DNA from: Lachnospiraceae bacterium
GTDB lineage: Bacteria > Bacillota > Clostridia > Lachnospirales > Lachnospiraceae
NCBI GenBank assembly: GCA_015056815.1
Contig: SVFN01000020.1
Span: 19,733 to 83,732, forward strand
Length of the DNA: 64,000 bases
Reading direction: 5' to 3'
This document shows, piece by piece, positions 28,788-39,864 of the stretch (position 1 is the stretch's first letter; the number at the start of each line of letters is the position of its first letter). A program made the position numbers and the translations under genes. Under the pieces are notes generated by a model. It saw only the letters and a program-made list of their open reading frames with translations, ran no database searches and was not told the DNA's origin.

Positions 28788-31382
28788 TTAACTAAAGAAA
28801 TCAAATTCATCCACCGCAAAAGCGATGTCTATCTGGAACTCTTCACGGGATACCACAAGTCCATCGGCATCCGCTATCAAAAGATAATAAATCTCTTTGT
28901 TATCATATTTCAGCGATTTCAGATTGAAGCTGCACCTGAAGGTACGTTCCTGTCCATTGTCGCTTGTCTTGTCTGCAATGATCTTTGCAATATCACTGAT
29001 CTGCTTTCCGCTGCTGTCTGTAAAGTACAGCTGATAAGTAGCAGCCTCTCTGTTATCTCCCACAGGCTCCTTCTGATAGAAGTTCAATGAGAAGATCATG
29101 TTGCTGACCTTATGTGTAGCGGAAAGAAGGCTTACCTCTACAGGCTTTGTATCATACTTCTTCTGATTTCTCTGATATTCCTTACTCTGGTTCCTGAGGA
29201 AATGATAATCAATGACCGGCACCACCATTTCCTGAAGGCTGATTCCACCATGCACGAAGTTAAGACCGCCGCCCAGTTTCTTAATGCGGACATTCTCTTT
29301 CGGTGCAAAAGCATCGTATTCCGATTTACCTTCAAGGAATTGTACCTTCTGAAGATAATCCGGATTGGAATCCTTCATCATGATAGCAAAACGTCTGCCG
29401 TATTCCACGATGCGGTTGACGAAACCGGACTGATCTATCTTGTCATCCTCTGTCAGCGGACTATATGTATAGAGAAATCCGTGATCCGCTGTGAACAGGA
29501 TATGTGTTGCTCCGAAGTCATTGCAGATGATCTTAGTAAGATTCTTCAGTTCCTGAATCGCATCATCACAAGCCGGGAATACCATCGTATCTGCTGTATG
29601 GCTTGCTTCATCAATGGTATCGTGGTAGATGTAAACAACATCCATGCCCTTAACCATAGCACTGCGATCCGCTCTTTTCGCGCTTACCAGATCATTATAT
29701 TTTATGGCAACGCTGTTTCCGTTTGCATTCTTCAGCACCTTGTCGCGGTATGAGGCATCAGTCGATATACCGTCAGCCATAACCTTCAGCACCTCTCCGT
29801 GAAGCTCCACTTCCAGTTCCTTATGCGGAAGCAATGCAGCCATACCAAACTTCGTAATCGTAGGGAATATACCCTGAACATCCTGAAGCTTTACGTCTGC
29901 CTGCGTCTCACGCCTCAACTGCTCCGCAAGTGAAGCCGCCACCTCATAACGCAATGCATCGGAGATAACCACAAACACCCTGCTGTCAGCATTGGCAATC
30001 CTGTTCTTATAAAAATCTGTCTGCTGAGGGATCTCCAATATACGACCATACTTTTGAAGTTCCTCCGAACATACCGAAGACCAGTTCCCACCAAGCTGTC
30101 CGAGGAACCAGTTCGTATACAGACCTTCCACCTTCTCCATAACATGAGTGAACAGATCATGAAGATCCGAATTATATGATTTCAGGCTCTCTCCAAAGCT
30201 CTTATGGAAGAGTCTGTAATAGGTATCCATCACGTAATACTCGGATGTATATTCTTTCCAGACCTTCTTAGCCTCTGCTGAATGGAAGCCTGTCGTATGT
30301 TCTTTATAGAAGGCCTGCATATTTGCCACCTGCAGAATTCCTTCATAATAATCTTTGAACTGCGCATAGCCTACCGTAGTACGACGCTTCTCAACTGTCG
30401 CCTTGATCACATCCACATCAATGATATGGTCGCTGATCTCAGTCATCAATTTAATCAGGATCACTTCGTCCAGGCACGGGAAGCTCTCCGTATCTACCAG
30501 ATCGCTGACTTCCAACTTCATGAAGCGTGTCGGAAGCTTCAGCTCTTCTTCCACAGTTTTTGCAATCTCTGTCAACTGTTCCTGATCCTCGCTATGCATC
30601 CAGTCAGATACGAAATCAAAACAGAACGCCTGATGCGGTGATGAAATAAAACCGTCCAACCCTGCAAGATACTCCAGACGCATCGTTCTGGTAGTGGCTG
30701 TCAGAAGCATATGTGTTGCCAGCATAGCGATATCATGCTGCTCCGAACACAAACCTGCTCCCTGCTTCACCATGCTCCAAAAGGCTTTGTCCGCACCATA
30801 GTTTACGAATTCTCTGTACAGATAATTCGTATTGATATCCAGCCCTGCCTTAAGCACTTCCTTCATGATTGCCGCCGGTGTGACATCCTTCAGTCCACCA
30901 AGGGCTCCCATGACGGCCATGTGAAGCTGAGCGGGAACTGTCGGTGCCTTGCTCTGGCTCGCAATCTTATCCCTGCGGTTCTTCGCATTGAAGTACTTCC
31001 GATATTCCTTTACCTGCTTACGCATAGCAGGCGTTGATGGGATGCCCAGCTCGTCCATCCAGATGGATACCAGATCTGCCCGGAACTCTTCGCTGTACAG
31101 CTCTATATCCAGAAGCCAGTTATCCTCTGGCTTCTCATATGACAGCGGACAATATACCAAATAATTGCTTGTGGTATCATCCACTGATAATAGTTTTTTC
31201 ACAGCAAAATTATTGGTTCCCGTAAGAGCAACCAGCTTTGCATCCGTCAGCGTAACCTCATCAAGCCTATCCCAGAACTCTCCGTCTTCGTCGTACCAGA
31301 AAACGATACGGCGTTTATAGAACTCCGGAAGAGGCGCGGTAAATCGCTGATTCAATTCCTGTATGATCTTGTCTGAATCCAT
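28788..31382 (-). CDS. pglZ: BREX-1 PglZ, alkaline-phosphatase-superfamily protein
   Basis: 864 aa. The PglZ domain sits at about 480-720: VVISDALRYEVAASLAEQL supplies the metal-binding Asp, YIYHDTIDEASHT and FTADHGFLYTY supply further metal ligands. The C-terminal part is all-beta. PglZ is essential for BREX defence and for its methylation; its substrate is unresolved. It lies 13 bases after pglX. Confidence 0.95.
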   Translation of the reverse strand: MDSDKIIQELNQRFTAPLPEFYKRRIVFWYDEDGEFWDRLDEVTLTDAKLVALTGTNNFAVKKLLSVDDTTSNYLVYCPLSYEKPEDNWLLDIELYSEEFRADLVSIWMDELGIPSTPAMRKQVKEYRKYFNAKNRRDKIASQSKAPTVPAQLHMAVMGALGGLKDVTPAAIMKEVLKAGLDINTNYLYREFVNYGADKAFWSMVKQGAGLCSEQHDIAMLATHMLLTATTRTMRLEYLAGLDGFISSPHQAFCFDFVSDWMHSEDQEQLTEIAKTVEEELKLPTRFMKLEVSDLVDTESFPCLDEVILIKLMTEISDHIIDVDVIKATVEKRRTTVGYAQFKDYYEGILQVANMQAFYKEHTTGFHSAEAKKVWKEYTSEYYVMDTYYRLFHKSFGESLKSYNSDLHDLFTHVMEKVEGLYTNWFLGQLGGNWSSVCSEELQKYGRILEIPQQTDFYKNRIANADSRVFVVISDALRYEVAASLAEQLRRETQADVKLQDVQGIFPTITKFGMAALLPHKELEVELHGEVLKVMADGISTDASYRDKVLKNANGNSVAIKYNDLVSAKRADRSAMVKGMDVVYIYHDTIDEASHTADTMVFPACDDAIQELKNLTKIICNDFGATHILFTADHGFLYTYSPLTEDDKIDQSGFVNRIVEYGRRFAIMMKDSNPDYLQKVQFLEGKSEYDAFAPKENVRIKKLGGGLNFVHGGISLQEMVVPVIDYHFLRNQSKEYQRNQKKYDTKPVEVSLLSATHKVSNMIFSLNFYQKEPVGDNREAATYQLYFTDSSGKQISDIAKIIADKTSDNGQERTFRCSFNLKSLKYDNKEIYYLLIADADGLVVSREEFQIDIAFAVDEFDFFS

Positions 31383-31395
31383 ACCGGTACCTTCC

Positions 31396-34300
31396 TTACT
31401 TTATCTTTGCCAATACATCCTTGAAGATTTCATAGTTGTTTTTTACTCCATCATCAAGGTCAATGCTGATCATCTGATCAGCAAGATGATGTATTTTCTC
31501 TTCATACTCTCTTATTTCTGTAGCTTGATCCTGTAATGTTGAAAGCTGTTTATTTAGTTTGACTTTTTCAGAAGTCCCAGCTTCACCAATTCGCTTTTCC
31601 AGATCTGCTATAGCTGTTCTGTATCGTGACTGCTGCTCATGTACATAATCTGTTCTTATGCGCGCAATAGTATCTGGTTGATAACGATGCATATATACAA
31701 GGCACTTGAACCCGTTTTTCTTGCCGGAATCAAAAAGCCAATATATCGGTCTCTTTTGATATGTCTTTAAATGATCTGAATAGAAATCATTTATAAAATA
31801 ATTCCGAATTACTTCTCTTGAAGTTCCTTTGCCTCCCAATACGTCTGCTATATACCTTAAATTATCCTCTAATGTCGCCTTTCCGTAGACGATCTCTATG
31901 AATCTCACAAAACGTCCCACGATGTCATCGTCAAAATATTCATCATCGCATATTGGGATAATTGCATCTTTGTCGGGCAAGAACGTGCGGTATTTAGAGG
32001 CATCCCAAACGCCTCCCGCAAAGCAAAGTCCAGGATAATCAATTGAATACCGTCCAAACATGCACCCCACAGCATATGATATCAAGCTTCTTATTTCCCT
32101 TTGCAAATCAGCTCTTCTTATAGTTATGTCGTCATCTGGAACAGCTGCTGAAAATTCATCCTGAAGACAATACATATCAATAAAGATGCGATTTAGTTTT
32201 TCTTCATTAGACTTTAGCTGATTAAATTGCCTCTCACACTTTGTCCGCCAATTATCAAAATGCCATGCGATTCTTCCAAATTTGTCCATTCTATCACGCG
32301 CAAATTGAGACGTTTCCTGCTCTTCCTTCTCATATGCAAGGGGAACAAGCGGATGGCATTTGAAATCCCATGATGTTTCATACGAATCCCAATCAGCTCT
32401 TGAAATATCAATATTCTCCAGTACGATCTGTTCTATCTCATCTCGTTTGTCAGTTCTCAGATAGTCAACGGGTTGAACACATATATCACCAATATTTGTA
32501 TTAAATGTTGGATTGAACACCTTAATTGCCTTATATGCGATCGTTGAATTCAAATATCCCATTATCGGATAAACATCTCTTTCATTATTAAAGAATAACG
32601 ACGGCGCTGCTAAATTGAATGTGCAGTCATCAGGAAGTAACCTTATCGAAAAATGTTCCGAAATCAATGTCCATGAGAAACCTGTTCTAAACCATAGATA
32701 TTCCGGAGTAATTCTTGCGACATGGTCACTTTTATAATGCGCGCGTGCAGTATCTGACCAATCTATAACGGTATCAATGTTCCCATACCATTTTCGATAT
32801 GATCCCCCTTTAACATGTTTTACCCACTTAAATCCCTTTCCGCCAACTTTTGAAGACTCGACTTCCCAGATATTACGCAAATACTTATCATTATTTCCCG
32901 TTTTTGTTTGTCCATCTGATATGGCAATACTTCCGATGTTTTCCCTCTCAAATAAAGATGCAAAACTATCAGAAACCCAATAAGCTATTGGATGCCCCGG
33001 AATTTTATTAAAATCATCTGTATTAACAGAATAGAAATAGGGTGCTTTTCCTTCTGCGACATACCTCAACACCGCATTTTCTTTTGACTCTGTGTCATTA
33101 AAATCTACAAGTCTTAAATACTGACCTTTATTATTTCCGCCAAGTACGAACGCACATGTCTGTACTATTGTTCCAACATCAGCGCCATCGAAAGCCCTAG
33201 TTCCAAGATGAATCAACGATGATATATTGTTGTTAGACAAAATGGAATCTCTCATTTTTGCAAAGCTTGGCAAGAACATCCATGAATGTTGTGTAATCAT
33301 AGCTTGGAATCCATGCCGTCTGGTCATTTTTTGTCCTTTTTCTATAAACACAGAAAAGAGGTCCGCTTTGCAATCAAAGTAGTTTTTCTTTACATATTCG
33401 CTTAGTCTTCCGCCCATGCCACCTGCTCCCATGTAGGGCGGATTTGTAGCCCAAACATCATATTTCTGTGATAAAGCCTCACCAATATTTATAAGCGTTT
33501 GTAAGCGTGCTGATGCCTCAATTTCTCCATGTATATCCATCCTCATCTGTCCTTCACTTATCCATCTTGGGACAGCAAATCGACGCAGAAGTTCCCAATA
33601 ACACGGAGTCACATTAATAATACTTCCATATTCCTTTGAATCATGCAGTTCTTCAACAAGACGCATTGCTTCTCTTACAGCTTTTCCATATTCTTCTTGC
33701 GATAATCCTATTCCCATATCATGCATAGGCGCCGACGTAATACCATTACTTTCTTCAATAGCATAAACATGTGGCTGCGGAATACACAGTTCGCCATTAT
33801 CATCTTTTTTGCTAAAGAACCGGCGATCATATTGACGCGCCTTCATCATGACCGCAAAGTAGGATAGTTGAGCTGCTCGATCATCAATATCCAATCCCCA
33901 GAGATTCTTCTCTACGATATTTTCTACTGCTTCACGCGCCGTATATCCGTAATCCTCATAGATTTTTACGAGCACATCAAACATATAACAAAGTATATGT
34001 CCAGAACCCATGCACGGATCGATACAACGTATTTCTTCCGGCTTCAACTCCGCATATTCCTTACGGATCTCGTCAAGTTGTTTCTGAACATTCGCCTCCT
34101 GCTCAGTCTCTTCCAGATAATAATTCCACTCAGATTTCAAAGAATCATTCGGATGCCCTTCCAACCACAAACGCCCCAGACTGTTTTCCACCATATAGCG
34201 GACAATCCAGTCCGGTGTAAACAGCTGAGTCGCTGCAGGAATGTTTTCTTTTGATATCTTTACATTCTTCTTTAATGCCGCAAATACTGCATCCTTCGGC

Positions 34301-34938
34301 TCACTGTTATAATACTGGTACAGCCACCCGATAATCTGTACCTGATCCGTCCAATCATCTTCGGGAATAAGCGCGATCATCTGCTCGATCACGCTTCCTT
34401 CACGGAGAAGATAATCTGGAAGAAGCAGTTCCGTATAATGTACGATCTTCTGGAACATACGCGGCAATACACTGGACAGAGCATTACACTGAGTGATCAG
34501 AAGATACTTATACAGTTCTTCTGTCTTATTGGCATCCTTCAGTTCAAAGACTTTATCCATATCCAGACCTTCCAGATCCAGCTGGATAGCATCTGTTAGG
34601 ATTTGGGGCTTGAACTCACCGGCTTCATTTGTAAACACTCTGGTATGGCTCGGAAGATAATTGTTCACTTCCATGAATCTGAGCGCAGTAAAACGGTTGA
34701 ACCAAGTGTAGGCAACTTCTTCCATAACCTGTTCAAATCCGTCTGTATTTATCTTTTCAATCAGCGCGGCTCGCTGTTTTTTCTCAGCCTCCGAGAGAAG
34801 CCTGCCACCAATACTATCTGCTTCTGCCGGCGTAGTCTTATTCTCCGTTATCTCATATTGCTCAGCCTTCTGTGTGACACGTGCGATCAGTTCATTACGT
34901 GCCCAGACTGCATATTTCTTAATCGCGTTTTTATCCAT
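31396..34938 (-). CDS. pglX: BREX-1 adenine-specific DNA methyltransferase PglX
   Basis: 1180 aa. SAM-binding motif I DPCMGSGH (307-314), second SAM-pocket strand GLDIDDRAAQLS (about 348-359), and catalytic motif IV NPPY (499-502) identify an N6-adenine methyltransferase. The C-terminal half (about 650-1180) is the target-recognition and specificity part. BREX marks host DNA on one strand of a non-palindromic site; the site cannot be read from sequence. The TRD portion of this gene is noticeably richer in AT than brxC or pglZ, which fits exchange of specificity regions. Confidence 0.95.
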   Translation of the reverse strand: MDKNAIKKYAVWARNELIARVTQKAEQYEITENKTTPAEADSIGGRLLSEAEKKQRAALIEKINTDGFEQVMEEVAYTWFNRFTALRFMEVNNYLPSHTRVFTNEAGEFKPQILTDAIQLDLEGLDMDKVFELKDANKTEELYKYLLITQCNALSSVLPRMFQKIVHYTELLLPDYLLREGSVIEQMIALIPEDDWTDQVQIIGWLYQYYNSEPKDAVFAALKKNVKISKENIPAATQLFTPDWIVRYMVENSLGRLWLEGHPNDSLKSEWNYYLEETEQEANVQKQLDEIRKEYAELKPEEIRCIDPCMGSGHILCYMFDVLVKIYEDYGYTAREAVENIVEKNLWGLDIDDRAAQLSYFAVMMKARQYDRRFFSKKDDNGELCIPQPHVYAIEESNGITSAPMHDMGIGLSQEEYGKAVREAMRLVEELHDSKEYGSIINVTPCYWELLRRFAVPRWISEGQMRMDIHGEIEASARLQTLINIGEALSQKYDVWATNPPYMGAGGMGGRLSEYVKKNYFDCKADLFSVFIEKGQKMTRRHGFQAMITQHSWMFLPSFAKMRDSILSNNNISSLIHLGTRAFDGADVGTIVQTCAFVLGGNNKGQYLRLVDFNDTESKENAVLRYVAEGKAPYFYSVNTDDFNKIPGHPIAYWVSDSFASLFERENIGSIAISDGQTKTGNNDKYLRNIWEVESSKVGGKGFKWVKHVKGGSYRKWYGNIDTVIDWSDTARAHYKSDHVARITPEYLWFRTGFSWTLISEHFSIRLLPDDCTFNLAAPSLFFNNERDVYPIMGYLNSTIAYKAIKVFNPTFNTNIGDICVQPVDYLRTDKRDEIEQIVLENIDISRADWDSYETSWDFKCHPLVPLAYEKEEQETSQFARDRMDKFGRIAWHFDNWRTKCERQFNQLKSNEEKLNRIFIDMYCLQDEFSAAVPDDDITIRRADLQREIRSLISYAVGCMFGRYSIDYPGLCFAGGVWDASKYRTFLPDKDAIIPICDDEYFDDDIVGRFVRFIEIVYGKATLEDNLRYIADVLGGKGTSREVIRNYFINDFYSDHLKTYQKRPIYWLFDSGKKNGFKCLVYMHRYQPDTIARIRTDYVHEQQSRYRTAIADLEKRIGEAGTSEKVKLNKQLSTLQDQATEIREYEEKIHHLADQMISIDLDDGVKNNYEIFKDVLAKIK

Positions 34939-35001
34939 AGCTTGACGCTCCTTTACTTAGCTCTGCATAAGTTCAGCTACGCAAATCAAAGATTTGCTGC
35001 T

Positions 35002-38000
35002 TCACTTAAGTTCGATACCATCTGATCCCTTCAGCAATGTTTTCAGCTGATCCCTGAGCTTATCAACGTAAGCATCGATTTCAGCATCTGATTCCAGCGT
35101 TGCGGATTTCAGGAGCGACTGACGGAATATTGGCTTGTAGGTCTTCTTTACTTCCGGTTTTACTGGATTATCCGTCTCTGGCGGATCCACAGGCTTCGGC
35201 GGCTGCTTTGTGAAATCAATCTTTGACACCGCATCATCCCGGTAATTCCACATCGGAATCGGGAAGCCTTCCATGAGTGCAAGGCTTGTGGTCTCTGCGA
35301 TCTTTTCCTTCTGCTGGGTGTAATAGGTATCTGCCTTATCACTGATAGCCTTCGACTGGTTATTTCCATCCGCAGCGACAATATGGATATCTGCCATACA
35401 CTGACGAACCACTTCCAAAAGTTCTATTCTCTTTTCTTCCAGCATCGCATCGTGGGAAGTCTTTACTTTTGTCATCAGACCATTCAGCTCCGGTATTCTC
35501 TTGTAATCATATTTTCCGGTCTGCGGGATCATCGTGATCAGACGAAGTGTATTGAGCGCAGTGTTTGCCTCTTCATCCTTCTTGATATAGTCTCGATCGT
35601 TTCTCAGATCCGATTCAAACTTCACGGCAGCATCAAACACGGACACTTGTGTCTTGAAGAATGCTTCTACATTCTGCATTGCTTCCTGCGCATCATACAG
35701 ATTATCTTCTCTCTGCAATACACGCTCGATCAGAGCCATATTGTCCTTTTGCTGTGACAACACATCTTTTACAACCTGTACGGCAGCAGTCACTACGCTC
35801 TTGTCCGGATATTTATGTCCTTCATATTTTGCCAGCAGATCCTCATAGTGTTTCTGCAGGCCTTCAAACTTATCAATGATAAACCGGATCAGACCGTCTT
35901 CATCGGCCGGTACATCCATGAGATTGAAGTAATCTCTCAGCAGATCCTTCACCGCCTTCATTCTGGAAGCAGATACTACCTGCCTCTTGGAAATCTGTGT
36001 CTTTCCGATCTCACTCTTCTTTCTGAGCATATCCGGAAGCTTCGGATTATTCGGCTGCACTGTAGATCCGGCATACTTGATGGTAACCTTCTGTCCTACC
36101 ACAAGCAGGGCAACCACGGCAGCAATATCAATCTCACGCCATCCATAAGGAATAGCCTGATATCTGCTCTGTACATCAGCCATAGAAGTAGGCAGATGCT
36201 TTCTATCCTGCATTTCCAGATACTCTTCAACCTTAGCGGCAGCATCTCTGTTCGGCTCTGTTCCCGGAATCATATTCACGGCACCTGTCAGTAATGCCAG
36301 TATATCCGCATCGGATTCAGCATTCTCTCTGATCAGGGCAAGGTCACTGTATACATGGGATACCAGATACTCCAAGGACTGATCGATAACATTCTTTGCC
36401 TTGCCCTTCTGGATCTCATATTCTCTTTTTGCAGGATCCTCTTCCTTGGACGAAACAGCCCCTGCCTTTACCTCGATCTTCTCACCATCAACATAAAACT
36501 CCGCCTCAGAGATAGCTTTTGCAAGATCTGTCTGTGCGGTCTGCTCATACTTATCTGCTTCTCCCTGATAATTGCCGATGATGTCTCTCACGCTCTTAGG
36601 AAGCTGAGCCACGTTTCTCTGTTTCACGTACTTGCGGATCTTCATCGCATTTTCCAACGATTCATAGTATGGAGTATCTGCAAGCACCACAATAGCTTGT
36701 CCGGCAGATTCAGACATCAGGCGAAGCTCAGCCTTCTCGGTCTGATCTGTAGCGACAGTCAGGATTTTCAATCTCATACCGCCGGTAACAGCGCCGACCG
36801 TGGTATTATCCACCATCTGATCGAATGCGAAGTCATACTTGCCATAGCGGTATTTCTTTGTTGTATAAATATCTCCAAACACCGTATGCGCGATACGCTC
36901 CACAATGGCAGCTGTATCAACCGGTGTATTTCTGATTTCCCTCTGAATATCCTGTTCTTCATCTGTCAGGAAATTGTAGGTATCGCCCGTTCTGCCGATA
37001 TAGTTCTGGCTCATAAGGCGGTCAAGGGAACCTCTCACCTGCTCCCTCATGATGATCTTATCCATTCTGATATCATCAGCCATAAGGATGACGATGTTAT
37101 CCAGATTAGCCTTGATATCATCAATGTAACGAACCAAATATAAGAGCTTTAGCACGGATACATCCTGCTGCTCAATTCCGGCATTACTATCAGCAGCCTT
37201 CTGGCAACGCTCGATAACACGGCGGATAGAACTGTCAAGGAATGTGTGAACCGTATCGTAGAAGAGGTAGAACGGTGCCAGTGCAAATTCGTCCTTATCC
37301 TCAATCTTCTGTGCTGCTTCCTGGAATCCGGACAGCATAGAACGCTCACCACCGGACAGATGCTTTCCGGAATTGCCGTGCTTACGGATCTCGGAGAACA
37401 CCTTCTGCATGATGATGAACTGATAAGGCACGAACGGGAAGTTCTTTACGAACTCACCCGGACTGTTGTAACCCTTGATATCCAGTATGGCATCCGTAAA
37501 GCTGAAAAGGTTTCTCAGCACGGAATCATTTTCGTTATAAACCTGCTCCAACTGAGTGGTTACATCCTCTTTCTTGCGAAGGATACGCTTTTGGATAACT
37601 TCATCAGCGGATGAAGATGTCAGAGACAATCTGGTCTTAAATCTAGCCTGGATGCGTGAGAACTGATCCTGTCTGGTCTTGATGATTTCATCAATGGCTT
37701 CCTGTCCGGTGCATACCACCCAGATCTTGCCGTTACACTCACTTCCGATCTTCTCTACCAATGACTGAAGATTCATAAGAAGGTCTATGCTGTCACCAAC
37801 ATACTGACCAACCTCGTCGATCATAAACAGCAAGCGGAAATCTGCAGGCTTCTTATCCACATATTCCTTCATCTCAGACACAAGCTGAGCGATGGAGGTC
37901 TCGATGGTCTCGGTACCGTCAAACCAGTTGTGTGCAGCCGTCTCGGACATACCCAGCACCTGCATCAAGGTCTCAACCACATCATCCTCGAAGAATGCGA

Positions 38001-38592
38001 AGGCATCACGGGATTCTACCCACGGTGATCCGTTCTTTTCCTCAAACACTCTGCGGAACTCTTCCGTCTTGCCCTGCTTATCAATGAACTGCTCCATCTT
38101 GGCACACTTCAGGTTCTCACCATAGAAGCCCAGATAGTTATAGAACATCTTGGCAAATACCCTGAGAACTGCCGTCTTATCCTTATTAATGGAACCCTCG
38201 ATATCAATATTGAAAAGGATTGTTTGTGTTTCCCCACGGATAGCGCTTGCGATAGGCATAAATGTCGCCTCATCGTCAAACTTCTCCCTGAAATAATCCT
38301 CTACCTTCTTTCCGTCCACTTCTTGGTTTTCCAAAAGGTATGACAGCATCTTTAAGAAGTGAGATTTACCACTTCCAAAGAATCCGGAGATCCAAACGCC
38401 CACATCTGCTGTCGGCTCCCGGAAAGATTCACCGTAATGATTGAAAAAAGAGATCATATGCTTACGGACATCCCGCGTGATAACATATTCCTTTACTTCC
38501 TGCTTCAGGACATCAGCTGTATCCTGATCTACCTTAACGACTCCATTGATCTTACGGTCAATATCATCGTAGAACATCTGTTGTATTTTCAT
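35002..38592 (-). CDS. brxC: BREX system P-loop protein BrxC
   Basis: 1196 aa. ATPase with Walker A GFFGSGKS (70-77) and the IDEVGQY strand as Walker B near residue 258. Long coiled-coil and helical stretches follow. DUF499/PglY-like family; a core BREX component required for defence. Starts 26 bases after brxB. Confidence 0.95.
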   Translation of the reverse strand: MKIQQMFYDDIDRKINGVVKVDQDTADVLKQEVKEYVITRDVRKHMISFFNHYGESFREPTADVGVWISGFFGSGKSHFLKMLSYLLENQEVDGKKVEDYFREKFDDEATFMPIASAIRGETQTILFNIDIEGSINKDKTAVLRVFAKMFYNYLGFYGENLKCAKMEQFIDKQGKTEEFRRVFEEKNGSPWVESRDAFAFFEDDVVETLMQVLGMSETAAHNWFDGTETIETSIAQLVSEMKEYVDKKPADFRLLFMIDEVGQYVGDSIDLLMNLQSLVEKIGSECNGKIWVVCTGQEAIDEIIKTRQDQFSRIQARFKTRLSLTSSSADEVIQKRILRKKEDVTTQLEQVYNENDSVLRNLFSFTDAILDIKGYNSPGEFVKNFPFVPYQFIIMQKVFSEIRKHGNSGKHLSGGERSMLSGFQEAAQKIEDKDEFALAPFYLFYDTVHTFLDSSIRRVIERCQKAADSNAGIEQQDVSVLKLLYLVRYIDDIKANLDNIVILMADDIRMDKIIMREQVRGSLDRLMSQNYIGRTGDTYNFLTDEEQDIQREIRNTPVDTAAIVERIAHTVFGDIYTTKKYRYGKYDFAFDQMVDNTTVGAVTGGMRLKILTVATDQTEKAELRLMSESAGQAIVVLADTPYYESLENAMKIRKYVKQRNVAQLPKSVRDIIGNYQGEADKYEQTAQTDLAKAISEAEFYVDGEKIEVKAGAVSSKEEDPAKREYEIQKGKAKNVIDQSLEYLVSHVYSDLALIRENAESDADILALLTGAVNMIPGTEPNRDAAAKVEEYLEMQDRKHLPTSMADVQSRYQAIPYGWREIDIAAVVALLVVGQKVTIKYAGSTVQPNNPKLPDMLRKKSEIGKTQISKRQVVSASRMKAVKDLLRDYFNLMDVPADEDGLIRFIIDKFEGLQKHYEDLLAKYEGHKYPDKSVVTAAVQVVKDVLSQQKDNMALIERVLQREDNLYDAQEAMQNVEAFFKTQVSVFDAAVKFESDLRNDRDYIKKDEEANTALNTLRLITMIPQTGKYDYKRIPELNGLMTKVKTSHDAMLEEKRIELLEVVRQCMADIHIVAADGNNQSKAISDKADTYYTQQKEKIAETTSLALMEGFPIPMWNYRDDAVSKIDFTKQPPKPVDPPETDNPVKPEVKKTYKPIFRQSLLKSATLESDAEIDAYVDKLRDQLKTLLKGSDGIELK

Positions 38593-38618
38593 TTGTCGGT
38601 TCCTCCTGCAATCCTTAA

Positions 38619-39194
38619 CTATTTGGACCCATCGGTTCCAATAATGTTAAATGCTCTGTAATATGGATTTGGCTCCAATTGATCGAATAACCTCACGAAC
38701 CTTCCATCATACTTACCCGGATACATTACCAGTATCGGGATATCCGGGAACTCAGGCTGTAAGGCCTCCAGCAGAGAATGGATCCTCATAAACGGAAAAA
38801 CCTCTCCCACACCGGTCAGTAACAGAACATCCCCAGACTCATGCGGTTCATATTGCATCTTATCTACGAAGCTCTTATTGTTTGCGAACTTCTGAAGGTT
38901 TTGAAACAGGAAATCCTTGCCCTTCTTCTCCTCCATGTCAGACGCCTTGTTCGTGATCCTCTTATCATCGCAGATGGACAGGAACACCTTATACAGATTC
39001 CGCTCCACCAGATGACAATCCAGCGACTGATCCACGATCAGCTGTTCTATGAACTGACGCACGATCATCTCATTCTGTGCTTCATAACAGAAGATACGGA
39101 TATTAACCTCATTGCTGAGTCCCTTGCCTTCCAGGAACTCCGGCTTTTGAATCTCTAACTTCAAATTGTCCAATCTTTCATTGATATTACTCAT
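38619..39194 (-). CDS. brxB: BREX protein BrxB (DUF1788)
   Basis: 191 aa, the usual length. The C-terminal stretch with LLLTGVGEVFPFMRIHSLLEALQP and ILVMYPGKYDG is the conserved DUF1788 core. Function unknown, but part of the BREX-1 complex. Located between brxA and brxC as in canonical type 1 loci. Confidence 0.93.
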   Translation of the reverse strand: MSNINERLDNLKLEIQKPEFLEGKGLSNEVNIRIFCYEAQNEMIVRQFIEQLIVDQSLDCHLVERNLYKVFLSICDDKRITNKASDMEEKKGKDFLFQNLQKFANNKSFVDKMQYEPHESGDVLLLTGVGEVFPFMRIHSLLEALQPEFPDIPILVMYPGKYDGRFVRLFDQLEPNPYYRAFNIIGTDGSK

Positions 39195-39246
39195 ACTGCC
39201 TCCTGCACACGACGAATCTACAGATCGTTGATCTGCATACTATGAT

Positions 39247-39864
39247 TTATGTAAAGCAATTAAACGCTGTAAGAGCGCGGTCGTCATGATTGCTTCTGAT
39301 AGCATTCTCTAACACCGGATTCAGCCACACCGGATTAATGTGATCTGACCTATTGCTGTCCAGATAGTCGTTTTCCACCAACATACGGATGATAACCTGT
39401 CTCAACCTCTTAACAGTGGATTCACTCCACCCGGCAACATAGTCATCCTGTTCCTGAAGCTGCATGAAAAATACATTTGTGTCCATCTGACCGAATGAGA
39501 AGTTCTGTATCCGATACTTCTCCCCGATCACCGTGATCATAAAATCCCATACCAGTCTGTACTGCTTCATCATCGCATACATGCAAATCTGTTTTGCTGA
39601 CTCGGAAGTTCCTGAAGCCACTGCCTCGATCAGGTTCTCATCTTTCATTGTTCTAAGCCTTTTAATGCAGGTCTTCGCCATCTGTTTTATGGATTTTTCC
39701 GTAGGATACTGAAATAAATTTTCATCCACTATCCTCTTAATCAGTTCATTATCATCAATCCCTTCACACATCAGCTTCGCCGTGATCCTCATTTCATAGA
39801 ATAAAAACTGCTCACGTGTGATCTGAGCAGAACCCTTATATGGACTACCAAATTTACTTGACAT
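39247..39864 (-). CDS. brxA: BREX protein BrxA (DUF1819)
   Basis: 205 aa, helical, matching the NusB-like DUF1819 family; BrxA of other type 1 systems binds DNA. First gene of the operon, with a promoter about 120 bases upstream and no gene between. The start MSSKFGSPYKGSAQITREQF has GGGAAG upstream. Confidence 0.92.
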   Translation of the reverse strand: MSSKFGSPYKGSAQITREQFLFYEMRITAKLMCEGIDDNELIKRIVDENLFQYPTEKSIKQMAKTCIKRLRTMKDENLIEAVASGTSESAKQICMYAMMKQYRLVWDFMITVIGEKYRIQNFSFGQMDTNVFFMQLQEQDDYVAGWSESTVKRLRQVIIRMLVENDYLDSNRSDHINPVWLNPVLENAIRSNHDDRALTAFNCFT